Positions 11,767 through 26,394 of a stretch of 64,000 nt of DNA are shown here, piece after piece. The stretch lies in the NCBI RefSeq assembly GCF_037975245.1, contig NC_092567.1:849501-913500 (forward strand), read 5' to 3'. This stretch comes from Apostichopus japonicus (taxonomy: Eukaryota; Echinodermata; Holothuroidea; Aspidochirotida; Stichopodidae). The stretch's first letter is position 1, and each line of letters begins with the position of its first letter. A program made the position numbers and the translations under genes. Below the pieces are notes generated by a model. It saw only the letters and a program-made list of their open reading frames with translations, searched no databases and had not been told where the DNA came from.

Positions 11767-12895
11767 TCTACTACTACTACTGCTACTACTGCTACTACTG
11801 CTACTACTGCTACTACTGCTACTACTGCTACTACTGCTACTACTGCTACTACTACTACTACTACAACTACTACTACTACTACTACAAATACTACTACTAC
11901 ATCTACTTCTACTACTAATGATACTAATAGCAGTAATAATAATCATCATAATCATAATAATCATTCTAATCATAATAATCATGATAATCATCATCATAAT
12001 CATAACCTAAATCATAATCATAATCATAATCAAAGTCATAATCATAATCATAATCGTAATCATAATCATAATCATATTCATAATTATGATTATTATCATC
12101 GCAGACGGGAGCTTACCATGCACTTGTGTCGCATGCTTGCTATTCCAAAACTTCCTGTGACAATGGCAAACTATGAAAAGAGAAAACACCCGTTTATACC
12201 ACATGGATTTTTAAATGTCATGACTATCTGAAAATTTTTAGACATGTATAATCGTAGTTGTTCGTTAAGCTTAAAACGAGATCATATGAAACGGTCTCAG
12301 GGTTACAGTATAAACTTTATCTGCTATTGGTACAAAATGTATCGAGGTATGTCATGGTAACAATGTTTTTAGATATTTAATGATGTTTTGACTACAAATT
12401 ATCAGTAAGCCATTGCAGGAGACGTTACAGTGCAAACCCAACTAGTTGATGCAGTAACTAACGTTTTGCATGTTTTTTTTTTCAACTTCTTTAAGGACAG
12501 ACCCTTTGGTTGGAAGGTTAAACGATTTCTCCCTCTCCTCCCTCTCTATCATGCCCAAAAGAATTAACCAGACGTTCCTTAGCTCTTCTGTGAATGAAGG
12601 TCGTGACTCCCAAATACAATGATGAACCACTAATTAATTAGAAAAACATGACATAATGCATAGATTGACTTACCACGCCACCCCAGATTCCCCAACCAAG
12701 ATATTCGACATTACAATAGTAAAGTGGTACCGCTAACAGAACAATGGCCCAGATTATTTCGAAAACCCCCATCACAATAATGGCACATCCAGTAATGACT
12801 CGTACTGTCGATCCCTTCAGTGCTGGATTATAATACTGCTGTTGATTCTGGCCCGATGGTGAATTTTGCTGAAATTGTGGTTGAGGTTGAGCCAT
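7202..12895 (-). CDS. MS4A/CD20-like four-transmembrane protein, gene 1
   Basis: Five coding exons on the minus strand: 12,895-12,674, 12,170-12,117, 9,463-9,359, 8,872-8,705 and 7,372-7,202. All introns are GT-AG and phase 0, giving about 239 residues. The N-terminus is Gln/Pro-rich and cytoplasmic. TM1 spans about 33-57. TM2 spans about 65-86 and crosses exons 1-2 with the family signature GIWGGV plus FAIVTGSFGIAS. TM3 spans about 92-118 and TM4 about 146-171. The loop between TM3 and TM4 starts with five Tyr and has CV and DDGN residues. The tail of about 68 residues is Pro/Gln/Asn-rich with VPPSYNY, a PPxY-type motif. MS4A proteins are plasma-membrane or endosomal proteins that modulate receptor signalling and ion flux; this gene's ligand or partner is unknown. 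The conserved downstream AATAAA of its paralogs has been deleted here. The start is the first in-frame Met, conserved in all four genes. TMEM176-like is the main alternative. Confidence 0.85.
8185..8525. mobile_element. MITE-like element with CAGGGACGTAGCC ends, intron 4 of gene 1
   Basis: This 341-bp element has terminal inverted repeats CAGGGACGTAGCCA and TGGCTACGTCCCTG and no coding capacity. The CAGGG start resembles hAT ends, but no 8-bp target duplication can be seen. The same element sits at the same place in all four genes, so the insertion predates the array. Confidence 0.75.
9838..10741 (+). mobile_element. 5'-truncated second LINE, ORF2 3' end, in intron 2 of gene 1
   Basis: This is the plus-strand remnant of an RT C-terminal region. 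Fragments read EWMTCNKLKLNESKTEFIVLG, then a frame ending in VISRLDYG, then 10,267-10,662 with RLQNNAARLVC, ELHWLPIRERIQFKLC, and a terminal SWNNLPRTI and FRSNLKTHLF. These are typical of CR1/L2-type ORF2 ends but unrelated in detail to the larger LINE. At least two frame changes break it. It ends in a TTATG repeat tail at about 10,722-10,741. It lies antisense to the host gene. Genes 2 and 4 lack it; gene 3 has it at 39,941-40,843. Confidence 0.85.
11095..11440 (+). repeat. Mobile repeat carrying a (CTA)n end, intron 2 of gene 1
   Basis: About 340 bp from GAAGCAGAAGTGGATAAACG to ATGTTTGGTTTAAATAGATC leads directly into a CTA satellite. The same sequence occurs in inverted orientation in intron 4 of gene 2 (about 23,210-23,518) and gene 4. 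It therefore behaves as a discrete repeat whose end is the satellite. A C run lies at 11,213. The family is not recognised. Confidence 0.65.
11422..12096. repeat. Complex CTA/CTG and AATCAT satellite, intron 2 of gene 1
   Basis: About 675 bp of trinucleotide repeat: mainly CTACTACTG units to about 11,930, then AATCAT-type units to about 12,096. It ends about 20 nt inside intron 2, just downstream of the exon 2 donor in the direction of transcription. The Leu/Thr/His/Asn ORF across it is an artefact. Confidence 0.92.
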
Positions 12896-14430
12896 CTCGG
12901 GTAAAGGTTTGTGCTCGGCGTATTTATTGGTAAAGTGTTTATCTATTAAATGTAATCATGACAACAGTTATATTACAGTATATCACCTTATATTATACCG
13001 TGTCACTTGCCTTTCAAATGTTAATATGAATTATTAAATGGGTTATTGTTTGCGCTGGGAAACATATAGTCATAATCCATGTGATGTACAATCAATGTTT
13101 GGATACTATAACACAGAACCTTTTTTTGGTATGAACTATTCAACTCTTCATAATCACTCGTTACAATGACAATTACTTTAACTCCAGTACTAATAGTTCA
13201 TATCAACTTCTATTTATCGATGATTCACGATTAGTCTTGGTGATGCATGAAATTCAAGGAAGCATGGATTATGCATATAACATTAAGGGTGGAAGCTTTA
13301 CAAGTGAGAGATCAGATGTCAATGCGAATATCTATACATGGAATTGTATGTTGTGACGCCATCTCTCAGAATACTACACAATTAGAATATACCTGCATTA
13401 AATAAATTATATTAGTAAAGACGCTCCTCCCTCCTAACATGGTCATGGTTTTATTCACGTTCAGAGTCTCTCATCAATTACAGCGACTGTACTTTACTAT
13501 GTGCGCCTATAGCTCTGTTATCGCAAAACAGGATCCATCCAACAACACAATATATATCAACTTTAACTGCGTTTTCTTGTCGGAGTGAGGAACTAAAATA
13601 AAATAATGTTACTTGCCAATGGAGAATAACGTCCACGAAATTTCATGTTCTTTTTCAACTCACAACGCTCTTAACTGTTCAAAGCGAATGCAATCGCTTT
13701 GTGCAAACGGCGTAGGACATATATTTTTGAAGCTTCACTACAAGTTTGTATGCTTTATTGTGCAATGTACAATACCCTATCAATAATGATCTCGTAAGCA
13801 GGCCTACACACAAACACACAGAACAACTCCAATGAAAACCTGTATGCTCACCAGTTATAGCAGCTCAATTAATAACTTACCATTATACTTTAAAACACAC
13901 GTAACTTATTAAAATCCTAGCATAGTTAAACGTAGATAGAAAGTAGAAAGCGACATGATAATTACCTATGTAGACAGGAAAAATAAACCTGGAGATTGAC
14001 AGAAATATCTCTCTGAGTACACTATACTGAGAACAAACCGTTATGTAGTACTTGATTTGCTAAATAATAACTATAGAACATTGAACGTCGAAACGCAATT
14101 GCAATGAACAAAGCCATTTTAGCCTTGACGTCAATAGCACAATGAATCCGTGCGTATGTTTGTATACTTTCATTTAAACTTCATTTAACCCGTGTTCATT
14201 CAAGCAAAGCCAATGTAGTTTATTAAGTGAAATACAAAAGTCGATATTCCACATTCTCTCCTGTAATGTCTAGTTATAGAACATTACTCAGTTTGCTTTA
14301 ATTTTACTGTTTGCTATCGTATGATAAAGGCGGTATATATAACTTCAAACAGGACATGTATTTATTTATTGAAGTACGGAATGGTAACAGAAAAGAAAAA
14401 CATGCACATAATTAAACGTACCCAGGTAGA
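12896..14430. promoter_or_regulatory. Conserved 5' flank of gene 1 (putative promoter region)
   Basis: About 1.5 kb upstream of the start codon is retained in every unit of the array (also at 26,395, 43,001 and 60,195), which makes it the natural place for the promoter and any 5' UTR exon. No TATA box or transcription start can be assigned confidently. The segment near 14,265-14,430 repeats the left edge of the window. It contains the uninterrupted LINE target site at about 14,430. Confidence 0.45.
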
Positions 14431-15700
14431 CAATAAAAAGAAAAGAAATCGTCGTTTCTATGTTTCGATCAAATATAATCATTCTTTTAACAGTGATCGA
14501 ATTATTGTGAAATATTCCTCATTTTGAAATTAAGGACCGGGTACCGGTATACAATATACATTTAACAACGAGACCGTTGACATCGGTTCGAATTGCAAGC
14601 ACATATTGTGATAGTATTTGACATTGACATGATACCTGTAAAGTTTCCATGTCACTTCAATGTTTCCCTTGGAGCTGAAGCAACACTCGATCTGCATTAA
14701 ATTTCACCTTCGATCTCTGTCATTTGGTTCGATGTGCCTGCGAGACACAAGGGTTAACTCCTATTCAACGATTGTCTCATATGTGGACCGTGATTTTAGA
14801 ATACCATTATTCGAGATAGGAATACACTAGAGAGCTTCACATAGCTTTTTTTTTTTGCACATAAAACAGCCTGCATCAATAAGCAACTGGACTTTTTTTT
14901 TGTCTTCAAAGTTTGATTACATTAAAAAAAAACGTTTTGACCTTTTTTTTCTAAAAAATCGTGAGAACAGTGAAAATTTCAATCAACTATAACTCTTTCC
15001 GATACAACCAGCTAAGACATACAATCAAATCAGGAGCCTCACGTAATTGAAACGGTATTTAGCACATATTATCAAGGCTAAATACTACGAAGAGGCGTTA
15101 CCCATGAATGTATATTTTGTATTTTTAAACAGCTGTACAGTATATGTGTTATGTTTCGGGGAAGCTCAAGGTTTGTCCGAGACATTTTCCCGAGTTATTC
15201 GAACTACTGTGGACCTAAGGTGAAAGGCAAATTAGAACATGGGAAGTTGTGGTGTTCCATCCAGGATTGTAATGACTCGATAAACACTCATTTTCGACAT
15301 GAGTCAGAAACCTATATTGGGGCTAAGTCCGTTTTACAGAAATGGAGGTTTCGATGACAGAACCTTAGAAACGTTCCTTTTGTTCCGCCTCCATATATTC
15401 TGGTGCAGAAGGCAAATGGACAATGTGTCATTATTAAGAAAACTCATCGTGGGACAAGTTTTATAACAGAAATGCCAATAAAACAAGTCTGTGTTCGAAT
15501 AATTGCACAGTGTAGGCATCTCGAGATATTGGAAAGTACCGTAGTGCTGCAGTATGGTTATGATATAATTTCAATTTCGCATTTAGCTTTTGTCTTAATT
15601 ATGCATGATTACACTTTGATTAAGGTTTACTCGTTCATTATGGCACTTATACCTCTTTTCAATAACGTTAGTCTACAGTAACCCCCCCCCCCCACATAGG
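14431..15700. other. Spacer of unit B, no gene seen
   Basis: This is non-coding sequence homologous to the spacer of unit A' (about 32,270 and 33,250-34,160). The short ORFs at 15,151-15,681 are not conserved as reading frames between units. The segment 14,757-17,902 is absent from unit B'. Confidence 0.55.
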
Positions 15701-16232
15701 CGTACCGGGTTCATTTCAGTTTGGGGGGCAGAACTTTTTGTGCCCGAAAATTCCCGTGACACTATCTAAGCGGAGCGCCACCATCGGTTGGCGCGTAGCG
15801 TACAAGAAAATTTTTGGCAAACAATGCCTCTCAGATTGCCGGAAACGGCACTTCTGAGGCCTTGCAAGTTGCATCTAAACATTCTTTATTTTATAATCTC
15901 ACGTTTTAGAAATTTACACTTCCCCAAAAATTTGGTAAATTAGAAGAAGAAAAACAGGTAACATCACTTTGAAGGGGAAAAATGGGACAGTATATTTTTG
16001 AAGCTCCTATTTAGTTACCTTATTTATTATTTTAACACAGTACTCAGCTACCTCCAGGAAAACATACATTGTACAACGACACGTAGGCGGGATAATGTCG
16101 CTGTGTCGGGTGAGACTGCAATTTGTCTCACAAAAAAGTATAAAATATAACAAAGAATATGATAAACCTGCACTCCCCCCCCCACCATCCATGGAAAAGA
16201 AAATGTTTCTTATAAACACTCATGTTGGGGGT
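15700..16232. repeat. Dispersed-repeat remnant with GGAGCGCCACC core
   Basis: The region begins after a C run with GGCGTACCGGGTTC. At about 15,770-15,870 it holds GGAGCGCCACCATCGGTTGG and a GCCGGAAACGGCA motif, which recur at 16,650-16,735 inside the hAT-like element. It looks like a decayed copy of a related non-coding element, but no clean ends are visible. Confidence 0.45.
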
Positions 16233-16876
16233 GTCCAGGTCAAGGGCGGCGGAAGCACTTTTAATCTGGGGGGGGGGCACCGACATCAAAGGGCACTTTG
16301 CAGAAATTCGATTGGACTGATGCAGCCTTATATTTAGTACCCTTTATAATTCTTATTGCATTATCATATTTGTGTATACACATCACTCCATCAACGCCCC
16401 CCCCCCCCCTAAAGGAAAATATGCATACTAGCACTGCAATATCCAATGCGCAAATTGGGAAACCAAGAACAAGTTTTCTTTTGAGACGAAAAGAGGTGAA
16501 ATCATGCTAGTTGCTAATGTTTTTTTTTTCTTGTTAATATCTTAACCAATTTTTTCCATTCGAAATAGCTTTGAGTTTGCCCCACAGAAATTCATTAAAA
16601 GTCAGGGGTTTAGCCAGGATTTGCAAAGTTGTATGCACGACTATCTGAGCGGAGCGCCACCATCGGTTGGCGCGGAGCGTACTATAAAATTTTTGGTTTT
16701 ACAAACCCTCAGATGGCCGGAAACGGCCCTCCCCGAGTGTTCATTCTGGTTCCCTGGCCTCTTGCTAACTTGAGGCACCTTAATTTTTATGTAGAAAAAA
16801 GGCACATTTTTAACCTGAGGCAAAGTGGGGGGCACGTGCCCCTGTGCCCCCCGGTTCCGCCACCCTTGGTCCAGGT
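16233..16876. mobile_element. Non-autonomous hAT-like element with 8-bp target duplication
   Basis: The element proper is 16,241-16,868 (628 bp). It begins CAAGGGCGGCGGAA and ends TTCCGCCACCCTTG, an imperfect terminal inverted repeat. It is flanked on both sides by the same 8 bases, GTCCAGGT (16,233-16,240 and 16,869-16,876). An 8-bp duplication with CA-GGG type ends is characteristic of the hAT superfamily. No transposase is encoded. It contains two homopolymer C/G tracts and the GGAGCGCCACC core also seen at about 15,775. Confidence 0.85.
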
Positions 16877-17040
16877 AAACAATTGACTAGTTAGAAAAAA
16901 TGATCGTGCAAAAAGCGTGGTAGCCCAGATGAACTGCGCTTACGGTGGTGTTACACGGAAATATTCGGGCATCATAATGCTAAATAAAGAAAATCATAGA
17001 ATTGTCGGGCAAAAATTTGAAATAGATTCGGGCAAGCTAC

Positions 17041-17098
<58 letters not shown>

Positions 17099-18881
17099 GC
17101 CATCTTATGCTAGATGTAAACAACTTTTACCAAGGCAATTTATCAATTATATTGTTAATGGAGATTTCTTGATGAACATTTTCCGAATATCGATAGAAAT
17201 GGACGGCTCCAGTCCATTGTTGGTTAGGTAAGTGATTTAAAGCGTCGGATCGATTAGTAATTGTTACTGCAGAGAGGTGCGAATGATACAAGGCGCAAAA
17301 AATACAGATACTATTATGCCAAAAGTGTTTTTGCAGTCGTTTCTGGATTCCGAGTTCAAAGATGCAATGTTGAAGTGTTCTCAAATATAGCGTAATGTAT
17401 TTTACCACTCAAAACAACAACACAAACTTTTCTTCAAAGGTGTACAAACAACATTTTTCATGGGGTATATCGTTTTCGACCGACGAGTTTTTTGACCGAC
17501 TACCGTTAGTCCGTGACTCCCCGATAACATTCTATTTTAATAATCAATTAAGTGATATATTCAACGTCATTTATTCACTTAATTATAAAAGTATTTTTAC
17601 ACAATTTCCCTACATATTAAGTCACATTAACACATGTATGACTACTGGGTCAACAATTTCGGGCTAATTCTGGCAGATTGTAACAAAAAAGTTTCTAGAC
17701 ACCATTTTCTCTCCACCTGGGATATATTATTAAGTCGTGACAAGTAATATACAGTCATTAATAGTCCAACACAATATCATGCGATTGAAAAGAGATATAA
17801 CTGCCATACTAAACTAGTAAATCTTGGTTAAAGTATAATAATAGGATAAAAACAAAACATCCACCAGTACAAAACTTAGAAACATAGTAAATGTACTGTA
17901 TGGGTTAAGAGGAAGATAGTATATTTACAAACACACATCAGTTATATGTAGCCGTGAATTGAGTAAAATGACTAGTAATCAATCATCACGATATTCAATG
18001 CACAGTATTTGGTAAGGCTATATCACATACCAATACAGTGCTGTATTGATTACTATAATGTTCTATCTTGCAACCGGGCATATCTTTGAATTTTCTACAT
18101 TCAACGTACGTAAAAAGGTGGTTTTTAATGATTTTTACTTTGTTAATTTAATGTTTCTGTCACTCCAGAGTAACACTTCAAAGAATGGTTAGATCTTTCT
18201 TTACAAACCAATGAATTAACAATAAGAGTTTTGTCTCAATTGAGGAGATAATCTAATCATTTCATTCGCACTTAAATGACCATTCATTCATCCATCAATG
18301 ACGCGTAAATATTGTAAAAGCAATCTTCTGCAATCAAGATATAGCGTGTTCTCAAAAGATAAATAAACATCGTACGTGTATTGTTTAAGATAATTTCAAT
18401 TCAGTTAGTATATGTAAGTTATATACAGATACACGATATGAGACTCAATACACACATCCAGCTGAAATGATTGCTGCGTGAAATCTTTCGAGCATAACAT
18501 TACTAGAGTATAGGATAACAATGGTTTTGTATTAGACAATGCAAGTACTCAAACTGGGGGTTTATTCATTTCGTCAGCAGAAATAAACTTCCACATAAGG
18601 TATTTTAACTTTTGTGTTTTTCTTTCTATACTATTATGGATGACGCTGCTTCTTTATTGTCGGATTTCAACTCCGTCGGGCATTGTTATTACGATGACTC
18701 ACGAATCATTTTGCCTATGGCAAGCCAAAAGATGATCAAGACTTGAGCAAAAACTTCAGTCGTAATATCTGCCATTTGAGACAGTTTGCCAATGAAAACT
18801 ATTCTATATTGTCACCCCATATCATGCTTCAAGGAACTCGTATCGGCAATATGAATAGTTCCAAACCTTTATATGATAAAA
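16877..18881. other. Spacer of unit B with an AT microsatellite, no gene seen
   Basis: A (TA)n microsatellite lies at 17,043-17,098. From 17,100 onward the sequence resumes homology with 34,920-36,690 of unit A' (for example the block around GGAATTGAGTAAAATGACTA). No conserved reading frame is seen. Confidence 0.55.
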
Positions 18882-21800
18882 CCCTGGTAGAAATTCCAGT
18901 AGAACCCAGTTAAAAAATCAACTGGGTTCTACTAGGGCCTACTATGTTTAACTGGTGTTTAACTGTGTTTAACTTGGTTTTTAACTGTGTTTAACTGGTT
19001 TTTAACTGTGTTTAACTGGGTCTTACTGGGCTCCAACTGGGCTATGCTGAACATAAGCTAAGTTCAACTGGGTTTACACAATGTTCAACTGGGTTTGTTC
19101 AGGCCCAACTGAGTATGAACTATGTTTGAACTGATCCAGTTGGGTTTCAACTGGGTTTCACTGGTTTTTGCACTAGCCCAACTGGGTTTGAACTATGTTG
19201 ACTGGTGAACTTGCCCTGTTGGGGTTGAACTAGGTTTCAACTGGTTTTGCACTGGCCAACTGGGTTTGGACTATTGGCTGGTGAACTGACCCAGCTGGGG
19301 TTTAACTAGGGTTCACTGGTTTGCACAAGCCCAACTGGGTTTGAACTATGTGTACTGGTGAACTTGCCCTGTTGGGGTTGAACTAGGTTTCACACTGGCC
19401 TAACTGGGTTTGGACTATGTTGACTGCTTTTATTTTAGGCGTAATTATCAAGAATATTATAATGTAAGTTCGTAAGCAGTAACCGTATCGTAATATATTG
19501 AAAATGCTAAATTAGCCAACTTATGAGGGGTGTAAAATAAATCTTTGTCATATTTATCACAGTTATGATTAAACGATTACATTTTTGTACCGCAATGATT
19601 AAAAATATGAAATATTTACTATATAATAAATTTGAAAAAATTATGTTATACTTTGCTCGTCGATTTGAACAATTGGTAGGCAAAATGCCTTCCTAGTGCA
19701 TAATAGTATGATCCGACTAAATTTGAACTTTGACATTTGTCCCTTGCGTTAGCGCTAAATTTATAAATTCCGAATCCGCAAACCACATACGCCAACAGAA
19801 GCTTCGCAGAATAATCGCATTTGTAACAGATTTTGCCAACAATTTTAAATTATTACCGCGGCTAAGTTCCCTCCTTTGTGATCTTGCAGTATCTTTATAT
19901 TATTGACACATTCTTGTAACATTATAATTGATTGTAAACGTGCTCTTTATCATAAATATTTGAATTGAACAGAAACTTTATATAAAGTGACCTAGGACTA
20001 TAGTATAGGCTAGGCCTAACAAACCGGTTCCCTACTAGGTATACCACATGGTTCAATTACTAACGTTAGACATATCCTAACGCTATAGTTGCCTAGCTTA
20101 TAGGGAATTGAACAGAAACTTTATATAAAGTGACCTAGGCCTACTGTGGGACTATAGTATAGGCTAGGCCTAACAAACCGGTTCTCTACTAGGTATACCA
20201 CATGGTACAATTAGTACTAACGTTAGACATATCCTAACGTTATAGTTGCCTAGCTTATGTGGGCCTAACCTAGTTATACTCAAGTTAACACCTATATTTA
20301 GCCGCATGATTTTAGGAAAGTTATCGTCAACTAGCAAACATAATAGCAATTTTCAAAATTTCCGCAATTGCCTGGATTGTTGTTTCAAACATGAAGTGTC
20401 ATATTGGCATAATAACATACTTTGCAAAAGTCATTAGCCTAGTGAAGTGTACAGCATACACGTATATGCTACGAATGTGAGGATGCCCTACACTGAACAT
20501 ATGATTAAACTATCAATCTAATTTCAAATGAGGCTTCATTTGTACAGTGTAAGAAGGTCAGCTCTTACATAAAGTTTTGTTTTGTACCATAATTTTACTT
20601 GTTTATTAGTGTGCTCACTGTACAGAGGGCTATATATTGTACAGTATATTTGTATGTTGTCTTTGTGGCATCAAAAGGGTTGATTAACAACTCTCTCTTC
20701 TGGGTTGCTAGGCAACTATCTTGTTCTTCCTGGAAATTAGCCCTCACAGGAAATGGGGTCTGTGTGTATATATTTTAGAACAAAGGAGTTTTGTGAGGGT
20801 ATAGGGAGTTGGCAGTTGGCTATGAGTATCTGAGCAAGGCAGTTGTAAAAGAAGAGAAAGATAGTTTAATGGCTGGATAGTTTGTTTTAAACCTTAATCT
20901 ACATAGTTCAAGTTACTGTAGACCTTATTATTTTATGGAAGTTGTGATATTCAACTGACAGTCTGGGACACCATTTATTATAAAGGATACTATTTACTAT
21001 AAAGGATATTATTTTACAATAAAGGATATTCCAGGACACCATCACTTATAAAGGACATTATTTTACTACAAAGGATATTGACATTATTTTACTGAAAGGA
21101 TACCCTGGAACACTATTTCATATAAATTAAAGGATACTTTTTTGTTGGGATCGGACATTCATCATACCATTTATTGGGTTCAACTATACTGATGTCGTAG
21201 AATATCTGACGTCGTGGAAGATCTGAGGTCCTAGAATACTTGATGTCACCAGTAGGCCAACTCACCAGAACAGACTTTTAAATTAAGTGTATTTCGTTAT
21301 ATTTTGGGTGCGCACCTCACGACTGTAAGTTGTTTCATTTAATTCTTTGACTGGGCCCAGATCAGCTGTACATTGTTTGTTATTCATAATTATAATTTCC
21401 TTTGATACAATCCAGTTGAGTTCTCCATTTTTTTTATGTGTCTTGCTCTGTGTTAGGTCATCACACCAAACCCAGAGTTCTCTGATCAAGAACAAAAATT
21501 TATTTTCAGTGGCTAACACCCTTACATACAGTATAGATCTACTGTTAAAAAATGAAAACTTCTTATAGTTTGGTGTTATATAAGTGTAGATAACACCAGT
21601 TGAGAATCCCAATTCAAACTACTTAAAAATAAAAGCAGTAAAACATAGTTCACCCAGTTTAACCCAGCAAAACATAGTTGACCCAGTTGAACCCAGTAAA
21701 ACATAGTTGACCCAGTAAAACAGAGTTGAACCAGTTGGACCCAGTAAAACATAGTTGAACCAGTTGGACCCAGTAAAACATAGTTGAACCAGTTGGACCC

Positions 21801-21987
21801 AGTAAACATAGTTGAACCAGTTGGACCCAGTAAACATAGTTGAACCAGTTGGACCCAGTAAAACATAGTTGAACCAGTTGGGAACCCCAGTTCACCCATT
21901 TCAACCTAGTTCAAATTTGGGCCAATTTCCGTATAGAAAATTCCAGTTGAACCCAGTTCAAAAGTTCAACTGGAATTTCCACCAGGG
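18882..21987. mobile_element. Element T1: 3.1-kb transposon with inverted subterminal repeat arrays
   Basis: The ends are CCCTGGTAGAAATTCCAGT and, reversed, CCCTGGTGGAAATTCCAGT. Behind them lie arrays: on the left about 18,900-19,430 of AACTGGGTTTGAACTATG-type units, on the right about 21,640-21,960 of the same motif in inverted orientation (GTTGAACCAGTTGGACCCAG). Compared with the empty site at about 36,690 the insertion adds a net 2 bp, suggesting a 2-bp target duplication. The interior has a 143-bp direct duplication (19,962-20,257) and TATAAAGGATATT repeats (20,985-21,140). No transposase is recognisable; ORFs in the right array are repeat artefacts. The superfamily is uncertain. An identical-length copy sits at 45,836-48,941. 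Confidence 0.8.
19962..20257. repeat. Two-copy direct repeat inside T1
   Basis: A segment of about 143 bp starting GAATTGAACAGAAACTTT is repeated head to tail with small differences. The second copy has a 9-bp insertion near CCTACTGTGGG. It contains palindromic TAACGTTA and AGGCCT motifs. The same pair is present in the T1 copy at about 46,916-47,211. Confidence 0.8.
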
Positions 21988-22606
21988 ACCACGATAATTC
22001 TGCTCAAACTGTCAGTTCTTGCGCTTTAAGCGTCACAGTACTTCTTGTAAACAAACGTCCGAACTTAGCAGAGAATAATATAGTGGGATGTTAGTTATGA
22101 ACATGATCGTTGAATAAAGCGCATCATTCCAAATACTATTAATTAGCAAATCGCTCCAAACAGCCAATCACGTTTGAAGACAAGATATTTTCCAAGCAAG
22201 CAATGTATAAAGTGTTATAAAATATCTACTGTAAAAAAATAACATTTGATACCACGAACCAGCGAATGAAATTATGAAACGTTGATCTAACAAAGTTCCT
22301 CCTGTCCAACTAATTATGTTTTGTTTTACCATGATCATGAACAATCATTGCAAAGAATGAATCAAACCAGTTCAATTAGAATTATGAACCGTCTGTTTAT
22401 TTATATGTAAGTACATTATAACAACGATATACTTCTATTGTTCGAAATTGACAGTTGTTGAATGACATGGAACTTTGTTGCGCAACGTCGATGACAAATA
22501 CAAATGTTAGCAACCGGTAACCAAGACGGTAGACAGAATAAATGAATTAAATTCTATAACTGAAATTTCGCAGAGTATAAGCAAAAGGATGCCAAAATAT
22601 GTTGTC
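21988..22606. other. 3' flank and 3' UTR of gene 2
   Basis: Spacer shared with 36,690-37,304 and 48,942-49,560. It contains a candidate polyadenylation signal for gene 2 (22,396-22,401) and no conserved reading frame. Confidence 0.55.
22396..22401 (-). promoter_or_regulatory. Polyadenylation signal AATAAA, gene 2
   Basis: TTTATT on the plus strand reads AATAAA in the direction of transcription, about 205 nt after the stop codon of gene 2. The same hexamer is conserved at the same place in genes 3 and 4. Confidence 0.55.

Positions 22607-26394
<3,788 letters not shown>

Noticed and set aside
11368-12231. 287-residue ORF rich in Leu, Thr, His and Asn (also at 41,468-42,337)
   Set aside because: It is a translation of the CTA/CTG and AATCAT satellite; only the last few codons fall on exon 2, and on the wrong strand.
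12920-12930. AATAAATA on the minus strand about 30 nt before the start codon as a TATA box
   Set aside because: It would leave almost no 5' UTR; more likely chance in AT-rich sequence or part of a 5' UTR.
15151-15681. Short plus-strand ORFs in the unit B spacer
   Set aside because: The reading frames are broken in the homologous sequences at 5,340-5,780 and 33,650-34,140.
21283-21904. ORFs in the right half of T1, including FNYVLLGPTGST-type repeat proteins
   Set aside because: The repeated ones are translations of the subterminal array; the 109-residue one has no recognisable domain and no splice context.
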